A DNA stretch of 35,464 nt from the NCBI GenBank assembly GCA_002793215.1, contig PFPU01000193.1:1-35464 (forward strand). The letters are read 5' to 3'. Under the pieces are notes generated by a model. It was not told the DNA's origin. It did no database searches and worked only from the letters and a program-made list of their open reading frames with translations. Positions 15,241-24,591 of the stretch are shown here, piece after piece. Every line of letters begins with the position of its first letter. Position 1 is the stretch's first letter. Made by a program: the position numbers and the translations under genes. This stretch comes from Flavobacteriales bacterium CG_4_10_14_0_2_um_filter_35_18 (lineage in GTDB: Bacteria; Bacteroidota; Bacteroidia; Flavobacteriales; Flavobacteriaceae).

Positions 15241-17745
15241 TTATTCTTCAGTTTGTAAATTCTCTTCATTTGTATTTGTATTTTCATTTTGATTGCCATC
15301 AATTTCATCATCGTTCATCACTTTTGCAACTGCTGCAATTGAGTCGTCATCTTTAATATTAATCAATTTAACACCTTGAGTGGCGCGACCCATAACACGT
15401 AAATCGGCTACGGCCATTCTAATGGTTAAGCCCGATTTATTGATAATCATTAAATCATCGGTATCAATTACATTTTTTATGGCGACTAATTTACCGGTTT
15501 TTTCGGTAATATTAATGGTTTTTACGCCTTTTCCGCCCCTATTTGTAATTCTGTAATCATCAATCGTTGAACGTTTTCCATAACCATTTTCGGCAACAAC
15601 AAGCACATCGGTATTTTCATCGTCAAAAGTTACCATTCCAATAACTTCATCTTGCTCGTTTTGAAGTGTTATTCCTTTAACGCCCGAAGCATTTCTGCCC
15701 ATTGGTCTGGTTTTATTTTCTTCAAATCGGATGGCTTTACCCGATTTTACGGCAAGCATAATATGCGAATTGCCATTGGTTAATTTAGCTTCTATCAATT
15801 CATCATCTTCTCTAATGGTAATGGCATTAATTCCATTTAAGCGTGGTCTAGAATATTGTTCTAACAAGGTTTTTTTAGTGATGCCTTTTTTAGTTGCCAT
15901 GACAACATAGTGACTGTTAACATAGGCTTCATCTTTTAAATCTTGTGTACAAATAAAGGCTTTGACCTTATCGTCAGGTTCAATATTTATAAGATTTTGA
16001 ATGGCGCGGCCTTTAGCAGTTTTATTGCCTTCGGGAATTTCGTAAACGCGCATCCAAAATACTTTTCCTTTTTGAGTAAAGAACATTAAATATTGGTGGT
16101 TTGAAGCCACAAATAGATGTTCTAAGAAATCTTCACTTCTGGTAGAAACGCCTTTTTGACCCCTTCCGCCTCTATTTTGTATTTTATATTCCGATAAATC
16201 TGTACGCTTAATATAACCCGCATGTGAAATGGTTAAAACAACTTGAGAATCGGGAATCATATCTTCAATACTAACATCAGCTCCACCATATTCAATTAGC
16301 GAACGGCGTTCATCACCATATTTTTCTTTTATGGCTATGAGTTCTTCTTTAATTATAATCATGCGTCTTGATTCATTTGCTAAAATATCTTTCAAATCAA
16401 TGATGTATTTCATAATTTCATCAAACTCGGCACGTAATTTATCTTGTTCTAAACCGGTGAGTTGTCTCAACCTCATTTCTACAATTGCCTTGGCTTGAAT
16501 TTCGGATAATTCAAAATTGGCCATCAACTTTTCTTTGGCTTCGTCGGCATTATTTGAGCTTCTTATTAAGGCAATTACCTTGTCTATATTATCAGAAGCA
16601 ATGATTAAACCTTCTAAAATGTGTGCTCTTGCTTCGGCTTTTATCAACTCATATTTGGTGCGTCTCACCACAACTTCGTGACGGTGATTGACAAAATGAT
16701 TTATTAAATCTTTGAGATTTAGCAACTCTGGTCGGCCGTGAACTAAGGCAATATTATTGACGCTAAATGATGTTTGCAGTGAAGTAAATTTAAAAAGCTT
16801 GTTTAGCACTACATTAGGAACGGCATCGCGTTTTAAAACATAAACAATGCGCATACCCGTTCTATCCGATTCATCGCGAATAGACGAAATACCATCAAAT
16901 TTTTTATCATTAACCATATCAGCAGTTTTTTTAATCATCTCTGCTTTATTGATTTGATAAGGGATTTCGGTAACGATAATGCAATCACGACCGTGAACTT
17001 CTTCAAAAGAAGTTTTAGCGCGCATCACAATCCGTCCTCTTCCTGTTAAAAAAGCTTCTCTAACACCTTCATAGCCATATATTGTTCCGCCCGTAGGAAA
17101 ATCGGGCGCTTTAATGTATTTCATTAAACCTTCAATACTAATGTCATTGTCATCAACATAGGCAATGATGCCGTCAACTACTTCCGATAAATTGTGAGGT
17201 GCCATATTTGTAGCCATCCCAACGGCAATGCCCGAGGCGCCATTTACCAATAAACCAGGAATTCGCGAAGGTAAAACGGTAGGTTCTAATAAGGTATCGT
17301 CGAAGTTCAAACGATGGTCAACGGTGTCTTTTTCAATATCTGCCAACATATCTTCAGATATTTTTTTCATACGAACCTCGGTATAACGCATCGCTGCAGG
17401 GCTATCGCCATCAACAGAACCAAAGTTACCCTGACCGTCAACAAGTTGATAGCGCATGCTCCATTCTTGCGCCATACGAACCATCGCATCATAAACAGAA
17501 GTGTCGCCATGAGGGTGGTATTTACCTAAAACTTCCCCAACAATTCTCGCTGATTTTTTATAACTGCCACTTGATTTAACTCCTAATTCGTGCATCCCAA
17601 AAAGCACCCGTCTGTGCACTGGTTTTAAACCATCTCTCACATCGGGTAAAGCTCTTGAAACAATTACAGACATTGAATAATCTATGTATGAAGATTTCAT
17701 TTCATCTTCAATAACTATAGGAATTAATTTTTCTGATTCTGCCAT
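15241..17745 (-). CDS. gyrA: DNA gyrase subunit A
   Basis: GyrA breaks and rejoins DNA in the A2B2 gyrase to introduce negative supercoils. The 834-residue length is normal. The catalytic tyrosine is Y121 ([10 protein letters not shown]). The quinolone-resistance region reads [20 protein letters not shown], with Thr at the position of E. coli Ser83 and Asp at that of Asp87. The C-terminal domain holds the GyrA box NRGGRGQKG, which marks gyrase rather than topoisomerase IV, plus further blades with RGGKGVK and MGRATQGVK. It ends in an acidic, Asn/Glu-rich low-complexity tail. It is divergent from clpC, with about 230 bases between starts. Confidence 0.97.
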   Translation of the reverse strand: MAESEKLIPIVIEDEMKSSYIDYSMSVIVSRALPDVRDGLKPVHRRVLFGMHELGVKSSGSYKKSARIVGEVLGKYHPHGDTSVYDAMVRMAQEWSMRYQLVDGQGNFGSVDGDSPAAMRYTEVRMKKISEDMLADIEKDTVDHRLNFDDTLLEPTVLPSRIPGLLVNGASGIAVGMATNMAPHNLSEVVDGIIAYVDDNDISIEGLMKYIKAPDFPTGGTIYGYEGVREAFLTGRGRIVMRAKTSFEEVHGRDCIIVTEIPYQINKAEMIKKTADMVNDKKFDGISSIRDESDRTGMRIVYVLKRDAVPNVVLNKLFKFTSLQTSFSVNNIALVHGRPELLNLKDLINHFVNHRHEVVVRRTKYELIKAEARAHILEGLIIASDNIDKVIALIRSSNNADEAKEKLMANFELSEIQAKAIVEMRLRQLTGLEQDKLRAEFDEIMKYIIDLKDILANESRRMIIIKEELIAIKEKYGDERRSLIEYGGADVSIEDMIPDSQVVLTISHAGYIKRTDLSEYKIQNRGGRGQKGVSTRSEDFLEHLFVASNHQYLMFFTQKGKVFWMRVYEIPEGNKTAKGRAIQNLINIEPDDKVKAFICTQDLKDEAYVNSHYVVMATKKGITKKTLLEQYSRPRLNGINAITIREDDELIEAKLTNGNSHIMLAVKSGKAIRFEENKTRPMGRNASGVKGITLQNEQDEVIGMVTFDDENTDVLVVAENGYGKRSTIDDYRITNRGGKGVKTINITEKTGKLVAIKNVIDTDDLMIINKSGLTIRMAVADLRVMGRATQGVKLINIKDDDSIAAVAKVMNDDEIDGNQNENTNTNEENLQTEE

Positions 17746-17976
17746 AAAATTATTTATTTCTTTATTGATTTATAACGACGCAAGATACAACATTTACTAG
17801 CTTTTTTAGGCTTGAAACAAGCTATTTTTTGTTAAAAATTATTAACAATTGAGGCTTTTAGTTTTAACATTTTTATAAGTTTTAATGATAAATAATTTAT
17901 AATTTTACACTTGTGGTAGTTTTTGTAAAGATTTACAGAAAAATCTACTAATTTTACCAACATTAAAGTGATTTAT

Positions 17977-20520
17977 ATGGACGATAATTTTTCACCAAAA
18001 GTAAAAGAAGTCATTGCTTTTAGCAAAGAAGAAGCCTTGCGTTTAGGTCATGATTATATTGGAACTGAGCACCTTGTTTTAGGTATGTTACGCAAAAATG
18101 AAGGTGAAGCCATTGATATTCTAAATGCATTAGACATTGATTTAAAGCATCTTAGAAAGCAAGTTGAAAAGTTAAATGCCAGTGATTTAATTTTTAAGGA
18201 TGGCTTAAATAAACAGCATTTACATTTGACCAAACAAGCCGAAAAAGCACTTAAAACTACTTTTTTAGAAGCAAAACTCTATAAAAATGACGCAATTAGC
18301 ACGGCGCATTTGTTGCTCTGCATCTTGAGAAATGAGTCTGATCCTACCACCATGTTAATGAATAAATTTGATATTGATTACGATGAAGTAAAATCTGTCT
18401 TTTTACAATTTTTCGATGCAAATGCCGGCGAAGCCTCCGAATTTAAGACACCAAAAGCAGAAATGCCTTTTGATGACGAGGGCTTGTCAAAAGAAAACCC
18501 TTTTGAAAACCCAAAATCACCAACAGCCATAAAATCTAAAACACCTGTTTTAGATAATTTTGGAAGAGATTTAACCGTGTTAGCCGAAAATGGAAAATTA
18601 GATGCAGTTGTTGGACGTCAAAAAGAAATTGAACGCGTGTGCCAAATCCTTAGCCGTCGCAAAAAAAACAATCCCCTTTTAATTGGGGAACCCGGTGTTG
18701 GCAAATCGGCTATAGCCGAAGGTTTAGCGCTCAGAATTGTACAGCGCAAAGTTTCGCGTATCTTGTTTGACAAGCGTGTTGTTTCATTAGATTTAGGCAG
18801 CCTTGTTGCCGGCACAAAATACCGAGGGCAGTTTGAAGAACGCATGAAAGCGCTGATGAATGAACTCGAAAAAAATAACGACATCATTCTTTTTATTGAC
18901 GAAATCCATACCATTGTTGGAGCCGGTGGCGCAACTGGTTCGCTCGACGCCTCAAATATGTTTAAACCCGCCTTGGCAAGAGGTGAAATTCAATGCATTG
19001 GCGCAACAACTTTAGATGAATTCAGACAACATATTGAAAAAGATGGTGCTTTAGAACGCCGTTTTCAAAAGATTTTGGTTGACCCAACTTCTGTTGATGA
19101 AACCATCGAAATTTTAAACAATATTAAGGTAAAATATGAAGATCATCATCAAGTAACTTATACCGATGCGGCAATTAAAGCCTGTGTTAATTTAACTAAC
19201 CGCTACATGACCGACCGGTTTTTACCAGATAAAGCGATTGATGCGCTCGACGAAGCCGGCTCGCGTATTCACATCACAAATATTGTGGTACCTCAGCGAA
19301 TTTTAGACCTCGAAAAACAACTTGAAGACGTTAAAACACTTAAAAATCAAGTCGTAAAAAGTCAAAAATTTGAAGAAGCTGCCAAATTGAGAGATGATGA
19401 AAAAAATATTGAACGAGCCCTTTTAAATGAACAATTAAAATGGGACGAACAAAGCAACCTCAATAGAGAAGTGGTTACCGAAGACAATGTTGCCGAAGTG
19501 GTTTCTATGATGACTGGTATTCCCGTTCACCGCGTTGCCCAAGCCGAAAGTATGCGCTTAGCCGATTTATTTCCGTTAATTTCTAAAAAAGTAATCGGCC
19601 AAGAAGAAGCCGTTGAAAAAGTGGTTAAAGCCATTCAACGCAATCGCGTGGGATTAAAAGATCCTAATAAACCGATTGGAAGTTTTATTTTTCTAGGTCA
19701 AACAGGCGTTGGCAAAACACAATTAGCAAAGGTATTGGCAACCGAATTATTTGATTCGGAAGATGCATTGGTGCGCATAGATATGAGCGAATATATGGAA
19801 AAATTTGCCATTACCCGCTTAATTGGTTCGCCTCCAGGTTATGTAGGATATGAAGAAGGTGGTCAACTAACCGAAAAAATTAGACGAAAACCCTATGCAG
19901 TTATTTTATTAGACGAAATAGAAAAAGCCCATCCTGATGTATTTAATATGTTGCTTCAAGTTCTTGATGACGGATTTTTAACCGATAGTTTGGGTAGAAA
20001 AATTGACTTTAGAAATGCCATCATTATCATGACTTCCAATATTGGTTCTAGACAGATAAAAGATTTTGGCCAAGGTGTTGGTTTTGGAACTGCCTCTAAA
20101 AAAGAACAAGAGAGTGCTTATTCAAAAAGTGTTATCGAAAATGCACTTAAAAAAACTTTCGCCCCCGAGTTTTTAAATCGCATTGATGATGTGGTAGTTT
20201 TTAATGCTTTAGAAAAAGAAGACATTGATAAAATTATCGACATTGAGCTCGAAAAATTATTATTGCGCATCGAAAATTTAGGCTATAAACTCATTCTAAC
20301 CAAAAAAGCCAAAGACTTTATTGCCGAAAAAGGATTTGACAAACAATATGGCGCTAGACCTTTAAAGCGCGCCATTCAAAAATATGTTGAAGATGCTTTA
20401 GCTTCTGAAATAGTCAACTCAAAATTAGAAACCGGAGATAAAATTACCTTAGATTTAGACGAAAAAGAACAAATTTTATTTGTAAAAATAGATAAGCCAA
20501 AAGCCACAAAAAATAATTAA
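17977..20520 (+). CDS. clpC: ClpC-type AAA+ unfoldase
   Basis: An 847-residue class I Clp ATPase. Layout: two Clp_N repeats (about 1-140), first AAA+ module with Walker A GEPGVGKS near 237 and Walker B ILFIDEIHT, a UVR-like coiled middle segment (KLRDDEKNIERALL), second AAA+ module with GQTGVGKT near 574 and VILLDEIEKAHPDVF, and the ClpB D2-small domain. The short middle domain with UVR motif says ClpC rather than ClpB or ClpA. It delivers unfolded proteins to ClpP in the cytosol. I use ATG 17977 (MDDNFSPKVKE, the usual family start) rather than the in-frame GTG nine bases upstream. Two exported small proteins follow directly. Confidence 0.95.
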   Translation: MDDNFSPKVKEVIAFSKEEALRLGHDYIGTEHLVLGMLRKNEGEAIDILNALDIDLKHLRKQVEKLNASDLIFKDGLNKQHLHLTKQAEKALKTTFLEAKLYKNDAISTAHLLLCILRNESDPTTMLMNKFDIDYDEVKSVFLQFFDANAGEASEFKTPKAEMPFDDEGLSKENPFENPKSPTAIKSKTPVLDNFGRDLTVLAENGKLDAVVGRQKEIERVCQILSRRKKNNPLLIGEPGVGKSAIAEGLALRIVQRKVSRILFDKRVVSLDLGSLVAGTKYRGQFEERMKALMNELEKNNDIILFIDEIHTIVGAGGATGSLDASNMFKPALARGEIQCIGATTLDEFRQHIEKDGALERRFQKILVDPTSVDETIEILNNIKVKYEDHHQVTYTDAAIKACVNLTNRYMTDRFLPDKAIDALDEAGSRIHITNIVVPQRILDLEKQLEDVKTLKNQVVKSQKFEEAAKLRDDEKNIERALLNEQLKWDEQSNLNREVVTEDNVAEVVSMMTGIPVHRVAQAESMRLADLFPLISKKVIGQEEAVEKVVKAIQRNRVGLKDPNKPIGSFIFLGQTGVGKTQLAKVLATELFDSEDALVRIDMSEYMEKFAITRLIGSPPGYVGYEEGGQLTEKIRRKPYAVILLDEIEKAHPDVFNMLLQVLDDGFLTDSLGRKIDFRNAIIIMTSNIGSRQIKDFGQGVGFGTASKKEQESAYSKSVIENALKKTFAPEFLNRIDDVVVFNALEKEDIDKIIDIELEKLLLRIENLGYKLILTKKAKDFIAEKGFDKQYGARPLKRAIQKYVEDALASEIVNSKLETGDKITLDLDEKEQILFVKIDKPKATKNN

Positions 20521-20521
20521 T

Positions 20522-21109
20522 ATGAAACTAATTTCTGTTTTTTTATTGGGTACTTTTTTAGCTACAACGCTTAATGCACAAGGACTCTTATCAGAAGAAG
20601 ATCAAATAACATCGGCCGTTCAGGCTGCGCCTGCAAGTGAGCGCGATGGCGCTACCGTTATTGGTTATAATTCGAAAAAAGAATACGCAATTTTGCGAAA
20701 AGGAAAAGGTAATTTGGTTTGTTTGGCAAATAATCCCGACAGCAAATCGTTTAGTGTGGCTTGTTATCACAAAGATCTCGACCCATTTATGGCCAGGGGA
20801 AGAGCTTTAAAGCTATTAGGCAAAAACACCAATCAAATTGAGATGATAAGAGAAGCCGAAGCTAAATCGGGTGTTTTAAAAATGCCCAAACATCCGAGTG
20901 CACTCTATGTACTTTATGGTGCAAATGCTAATTACGATGTCGCTACAAAAAAAGTAATCAACGGAAATTTAAGGTATGTGGTTTATATTCCTTGGGCAAC
21001 AGCTGCGAGCACAGGCTTACCCTTGAGCCCTTATGAACCTGGTGGTCCGTGGTTGATGTTTCCAGGAACTTATAAAGCACACATCATGATAACACCTCCC
21101 AGTCAATAA
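20522..21109 (+). CDS. Exported protein of unknown function
   Basis: I do not recognise this family. The 195-residue protein has a signal peptide (MKLISVFLLGTFLATTLNAQ) and a compact, apparently single domain with YNSKKEYAILRKGKGNLVCL, two cysteines (in LVCLAN and VACYHK) about 16 residues apart that could form a disulfide, and a conserved-looking C-terminus with GPWLMFPGTYKAHIMITPP. It starts one base after the clpC stop and is followed three bases after its own stop by another exported protein, so the three probably share a transcript. Periplasmic location is inferred. Confidence 0.75.
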   Translation: MKLISVFLLGTFLATTLNAQGLLSEEDQITSAVQAAPASERDGATVIGYNSKKEYAILRKGKGNLVCLANNPDSKSFSVACYHKDLDPFMARGRALKLLGKNTNQIEMIREAEAKSGVLKMPKHPSALYVLYGANANYDVATKKVINGNLRYVVYIPWATAASTGLPLSPYEPGGPWLMFPGTYKAHIMITPPSQ

Positions 21110-21112
21110 TTT

Positions 21113-21550
21113 ATGATTAAAACACCCCGAACCCTTTTTTTATTCCTTTGTTGTTTTTTTAGTTATCATTTTATTTCAGCGCAAATTTTAAATTTAACTG
21201 CTTGTGATACTATTGCAAATCTTAAAACAAAGAATGCTTGTATTTTTAAAGTTTACGAACAATCACAAACTGATTTGACCAGAACCTACAATGCCTTGTT
21301 GGTCAAACTAGATAAAAAATTTAAAGTTTCAAAACCAAACGAACAAATAAAGGTCAATTCCTTAAAAATATTTTTAAAAGAAGCCCAAACACAATGGGTA
21401 TTAACAAGCGATTTCAATGCCAAAGTTCACGCCTCTTATGAATTGACAACGCTGTTAGCCGAAAATGCATTTTATCGCAGCAAAGCAAGCGAAAGCATCG
21501 ACCGCAATGCCTTTCTTAAATCTTTAGGCGATAGTTTAAATATAAAGTAA
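21113..21550 (+). CDS. Exported LprI/DUF1311-like protein
   Basis: A 145-residue protein with a signal peptide (hydrophobic residues 8-23, ending FISAQ). The mature part resembles the LprI/DUF1311 family: two early cysteines (ACDT, NACI), then QTDLTRTYNALLVKL and LKEAQTQWVLTSDFNAK, matching the family pattern of LN..Y..L and AQ..W. Some LprI members inhibit lysozyme; that activity here is speculative because the second Cys pair is not visible. It ends the clpC-linked string of genes. The smpB operon promoter begins about 27 bases after its stop. Confidence 0.6.
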   Translation: MIKTPRTLFLFLCCFFSYHFISAQILNLTACDTIANLKTKNACIFKVYEQSQTDLTRTYNALLVKLDKKFKVSKPNEQIKVNSLKIFLKEAQTQWVLTSDFNAKVHASYELTTLLAENAFYRSKASESIDRNAFLKSLGDSLNIK

Positions 21551-21576
21551 GCACCTGTTTAAAGCTTAATATTTGC

Positions 21577-21584
21577 TAAATTTG
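21577..21584 (+). promoter_or_regulatory. TAnnTTTG -7 box for smpB operon
   Basis: TAAATTTG is an exact -7 box only five bases before the smpB ATG at 21590, which would put the transcript start at or next to the start codon. A weaker variant around AATATTTG (21568-21575) could give a leader of about ten bases. Confidence 0.6.
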
Positions 21585-21589
21585 CGCTC

Positions 21590-22051
21590 ATGCAACCCAA
21601 CATAAATATTAAAAATAAGAAGGCGCGTTTTGAGTATGAAATACTCGATACCTATATTGCAGGTATTCAGTTAACCGGTACTGAAATTAAGTCAATTAGA
21701 TTGAGCAAAGCTCATATTACCGAAAGTTTTTGTGAGTTTAATGAAAAAGGGGAACTCTTTGTTATCAATATGACCATTGAAGAATATTTTAATGGAACGG
21801 TTTATAACCATCTGCCAAAAAGTGAACGACGTTTGTTGTTGCAAAAAAGAGAACTTAAAAAACTTCAAAAGGAAGTTAAAAATGTGGGTCTCACCCTCAT
21901 TCCCCTTCATTTATTTTTAACGGATAAAGGATGGGCAAAGCTTAAAATTGCACTCTGCAAAGGCAAAAAAACCTACGATAAACGCGAAGTTATTAAAGAT
22001 CGTGACAATAAGAGAACCCTAGATCGCATTAAAAAACAACACATTAGATAA
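21590..22051 (+). CDS. smpB: SsrA-binding protein SmpB
   Basis: SmpB binds tmRNA and brings it to stalled ribosomes in trans-translation. The 153-residue length is typical. Signatures: NIKNKKARFEYEILDTYIAG, IQLTGTEIKSIRLSKAHI, the YNHLPKSERRLLLQKRELKKL block, PLHLFLTDKGWAKLKIALCKGKK, and the basic C-terminal tail (YDKREVIKDRDNKR and following) that occupies the mRNA channel. It is the first gene of an operon whose next gene overlaps its stop by one base (TAATG). tmRNA itself is not in the window. Confidence 0.97.
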   Translation: MQPNINIKNKKARFEYEILDTYIAGIQLTGTEIKSIRLSKAHITESFCEFNEKGELFVINMTIEEYFNGTVYNHLPKSERRLLLQKRELKKLQKEVKNVGLTLIPLHLFLTDKGWAKLKIALCKGKKTYDKREVIKDRDNKRTLDRIKKQHIR

Positions 22052-22950
22052 TGCAATACTTTTTTAAGCTTATCCGATTTAAGAATTTAATCATCATTGC
22101 GTTTAGCCAAATTTTATTCAAATATTTCTTTTTAAACAAAAGTGGCATCGCTTTGCAATTAACAACACCTCTTTTTTTGCTCCTCCTTTTTGCTCTCCTT
22201 TTTATTGCTGCCGCCGGTTACGTTATCAATGATATCTACGACTTAGAATCTGATAAGATAAACAAAACCCATGCAGTTATCATCGGCACAAAAATAAGTG
22301 AACGCACCGCCATGAAAGTATATATCGTATTTAATATCATTGGTTTGGGCTTGGCTTATTATTTATCATTTGCCATTAATCACCTCAACTATGCCCTGTT
22401 ATTTTTAGCTTTGGCATTTGGCTTATTAAAATATTCACAATCGTGGAAAAATATATTGATTTTAAAGAATGTTTTGGTGGCCTTTTTAGTGAGTTTAAGC
22501 ATCTTGATTCTAGGTTTTTATGATAGCTTCCCTACTATGAACCCTGCCAATGCAGTGAGTCAAATGCGCGTTTTTAATATAATTATAGCCTATTTTGTGT
22601 TTGCTTTTCTCATTAACCTCATTCGGGAAATCGTCAAGGATATTGAAGACCTTAAAGGTGATGAAAAGCGAAAAACGAGGACTATCATTTCGGTTTATGG
22701 ACTTAAAACTACCAAGCGTATTGTTAGCTTTTTAAACGCTATTCTGATTCTTTTAACTGCTTATTTTACTTATTTATACTTTGCTCTTAAAATCATTTCT
22801 TTACTTTATATGATTGGCTTTGTGTTTGTTCCAGCCATTTTAAATCTAATTTTATTACTTATGGCTACTGAGCAAAAACATTTTAAAAATAGCACCCAAT
22901 TGTTAAAAATACTAATGCTATTTGGCATAGGATCTATTGTCTTAATTTAA
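22051..22950 (+). CDS. UbiA-family prenyltransferase
   Basis: A 299-residue membrane protein with about eight or nine helices and the two aspartate-rich UbiA motifs: NDIYDLESD at 60-68 and the second DIEDLKGDE block preceded by REIVK. The closest functional guess among UbiA families is the geranylgeranylglycerol-phosphate-synthase-like group common in Bacteroidota; a menaquinone-type (MenA) role is less likely because of the NDIYDLE form, but this is uncertain. It acts in the inner membrane and transfers a polyprenyl chain. It overlaps smpB by one base and precedes maf by ten bases, so translation is probably coupled. Confidence 0.85.
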   Translation: MQYFFKLIRFKNLIIIAFSQILFKYFFLNKSGIALQLTTPLFLLLLFALLFIAAAGYVINDIYDLESDKINKTHAVIIGTKISERTAMKVYIVFNIIGLGLAYYLSFAINHLNYALLFLALAFGLLKYSQSWKNILILKNVLVAFLVSLSILILGFYDSFPTMNPANAVSQMRVFNIIIAYFVFAFLINLIREIVKDIEDLKGDEKRKTRTIISVYGLKTTKRIVSFLNAILILLTAYFTYLYFALKIISLLYMIGFVFVPAILNLILLLMATEQKHFKNSTQLLKILMLFGIGSIVLI

Positions 22951-22960
22951 TAAAAAAATT

Positions 22961-23539
22961 ATGAACACTGAAAAACTTAGCACAAAACAACTTATTCTCG
23001 CCTCCGGTTCACCTAGACGTCAATCTTTTTTAAAGGAATTGGGTTTGAATTTTAAAGTTGAACTAAATGAAGTTGAAGAAACTTATCCTAAACAACTTAA
23101 AAAAGAAGCCATTACCAATTATCTGGCTTTAAAAAAGGCTCAGGTATTTACCAATTTAAAAAATAACGACCTCCTTATAACCGCCGACACCATTGTTTGG
23201 TTTAAAAATAAAGCCTTAGGAAAGCCTGAAAATATTGAGCAAGCTAGAGAAATGCTCGAAAAACTATCCAATCACAAACATTTAGTAATCACTTCCGTTT
23301 GTTTAAAAAGTACCCAAAAAGAGCAAGTTTTTAGCTGCACTACCGAAGTTTATTTTGATAAACTCAGCAAGGAGTGTATTGATTATTATCTAAAAAATTA
23401 CAAGCCACTTGACAAAGCAGGTGCTTATGGCATTCAAGAATGGATTGGCTATGTTGGTGTTAAAAAAATTAAAGGAAGCTATTTTAATGTCATGGGATTT
23501 CCTGTTCATAAATTCTATAAAGAATTAATGCGTTTCTAA
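22961..23539 (+). CDS. maf: Maf family nucleotide pyrophosphatase
   Basis: A 192-residue Maf-type house-cleaning enzyme that hydrolyses dTTP/UTP or modified nucleotides to monophosphates. Family motifs: LILASGSPRRQSFLKELG at the N-terminus, EVEETYP, LLITADTIVWF (catalytic Asp), ALGKPENIEQAREML, LDKAGAYGIQEW and GSYFNVMGFPVHKFY at the C-terminus. The IQEW-type block is found in the YhdE-like dTTP/UTP branch. Last gene of the smpB operon; the next gene has its own promoter. Confidence 0.93.
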   Translation: MNTEKLSTKQLILASGSPRRQSFLKELGLNFKVELNEVEETYPKQLKKEAITNYLALKKAQVFTNLKNNDLLITADTIVWFKNKALGKPENIEQAREMLEKLSNHKHLVITSVCLKSTQKEQVFSCTTEVYFDKLSKECIDYYLKNYKPLDKAGAYGIQEWIGYVGVKKIKGSYFNVMGFPVHKFYKELMRF

Positions 23540-23561
23540 AGAGCAAACGCTTTATAATTTT

Positions 23562-23569
23562 TACTTTTG
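23562..23569 (+). promoter_or_regulatory. TAnnTTTG -7 box for transketolase subunit
   Basis: TACTTTTG is an exact -7 box 17 bases before the ATG at 23587, separating this gene from the smpB-maf operon. Confidence 0.6.
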
Positions 23570-23586
23570 CCTAAACTAAATACAAG

Positions 23587-24540
23587 ATGAAAAAATATAC
23601 GTTTACCGAAAAAAAAGATACCCGATCGGGTTTTGGCGCAGGATTATCCGTTTTAGGAGCAACCAATCCCAATGTTGTGGCATTATGTGCCGATTTGATT
23701 GGGTCATTAAAGATGGATGATTTTGTAAAAAATTATCCCGACCGATTTTTTCAGACTGGTATTTCAGAGGCAAATATGATTGGTATGGCCGCAGGTTTAA
23801 CCATCGGTGGAAAAATTCCCTTCACCGGAACCTTTGCCAACTTTTCTACCGGAAGGGTTTACGATCAAATCCGACAATCGGTTGCCTATTCAGGTAAAAA
23901 TGTCAAAATTTGCGCCTCGCATGCGGGCTTAACTCTAGGTGAAGATGGCGCAACGCATCAAATATTAGAAGATATTGGCCTGATGAAAATGCTTCCCGGA
24001 ATGGTGGTGATAAATCCTTGCGATTACAACCAAACAAAGGCTGCAACCATTGCCATTGCCGATTATGTAGGTCCTGTTTATTTGCGTTTTGGACGCCCAA
24101 GTGTGCCTGTTTTTATTCCAGAAGATCAAAAATTTGAAATTGGAAAGGCTTTAAAATTAACCGAAGGCAAAGATGTTACCATTGTGGCTACCGGTCATTT
24201 GGTTTGGGAAGCTTTGCAAGCTTCCGAAATATTAGAAGAAATGGGTATAAGTGCCGAAGTCATTAACATCCACACCATTAAACCACTTGATGAAAATGCT
24301 ATTTTAGCTTCTATTTTAAAGACAAAATGTTTGGTTTCTTGCGAAGAACACAATATTTTTGGAGGTTTAGGTGAAAGTATTTCACGCGTATTAGTTCAAA
24401 ATTTACCTGTTCCTCAAGAGTTTGTCGCCGTTCAAGACAGTTTTGGAGAATCGGGAACGCCAGCTCAACTTATGGATAAATACAAATTAAATAAAACTGC
24501 AATTGTAGATGCTGCTAAAAAGGTAATCGCTAGAAAATAA
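23587..24540 (+). CDS. Transketolase C-terminal subunit
   Basis: A 317-residue protein covering only the pyrimidine-binding and C-terminal domains of transketolase. The Pyr domain has DTRSGFGAGL, FFQTGISEANMIGMAAGL (catalytic Glu in SEAN), PFTGTFANFSTGR and SHAGLTLGEDGATHQ; the C-terminal domain has VTIVATGHLVWEAL, INIHTIKPLDE and SCEEHNIFGGLGESISRVL. The thiamine-diphosphate-binding N-terminal part is absent, so it must pair with a separate N-terminal subunit. In many bacteria with split transketolase that gene is directly upstream; here the upstream gene is maf. With its partner it moves two-carbon ketol units in the pentose phosphate pathway. A DXS-like role is less likely. Confidence 0.93.
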   Translation: MKKYTFTEKKDTRSGFGAGLSVLGATNPNVVALCADLIGSLKMDDFVKNYPDRFFQTGISEANMIGMAAGLTIGGKIPFTGTFANFSTGRVYDQIRQSVAYSGKNVKICASHAGLTLGEDGATHQILEDIGLMKMLPGMVVINPCDYNQTKAATIAIADYVGPVYLRFGRPSVPVFIPEDQKFEIGKALKLTEGKDVTIVATGHLVWEALQASEILEEMGISAEVINIHTIKPLDENAILASILKTKCLVSCEEHNIFGGLGESISRVLVQNLPVPQEFVAVQDSFGESGTPAQLMDKYKLNKTAIVDAAKKVIARK

Positions 24541-24591
24541 ATTGATTATTAAAACGTTATAACTTATATTAATTTTAAATTCAACCAAATT

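Noticed and set aside
17900..17930. clpC promoter candidates TACACTTG (17906-17913) and TAGTTTTTG (17917-17925)
   Set aside because: Each deviates from TAnnTTTG by one base or by spacing and neither is clearly better, so I did not list a promoter there.
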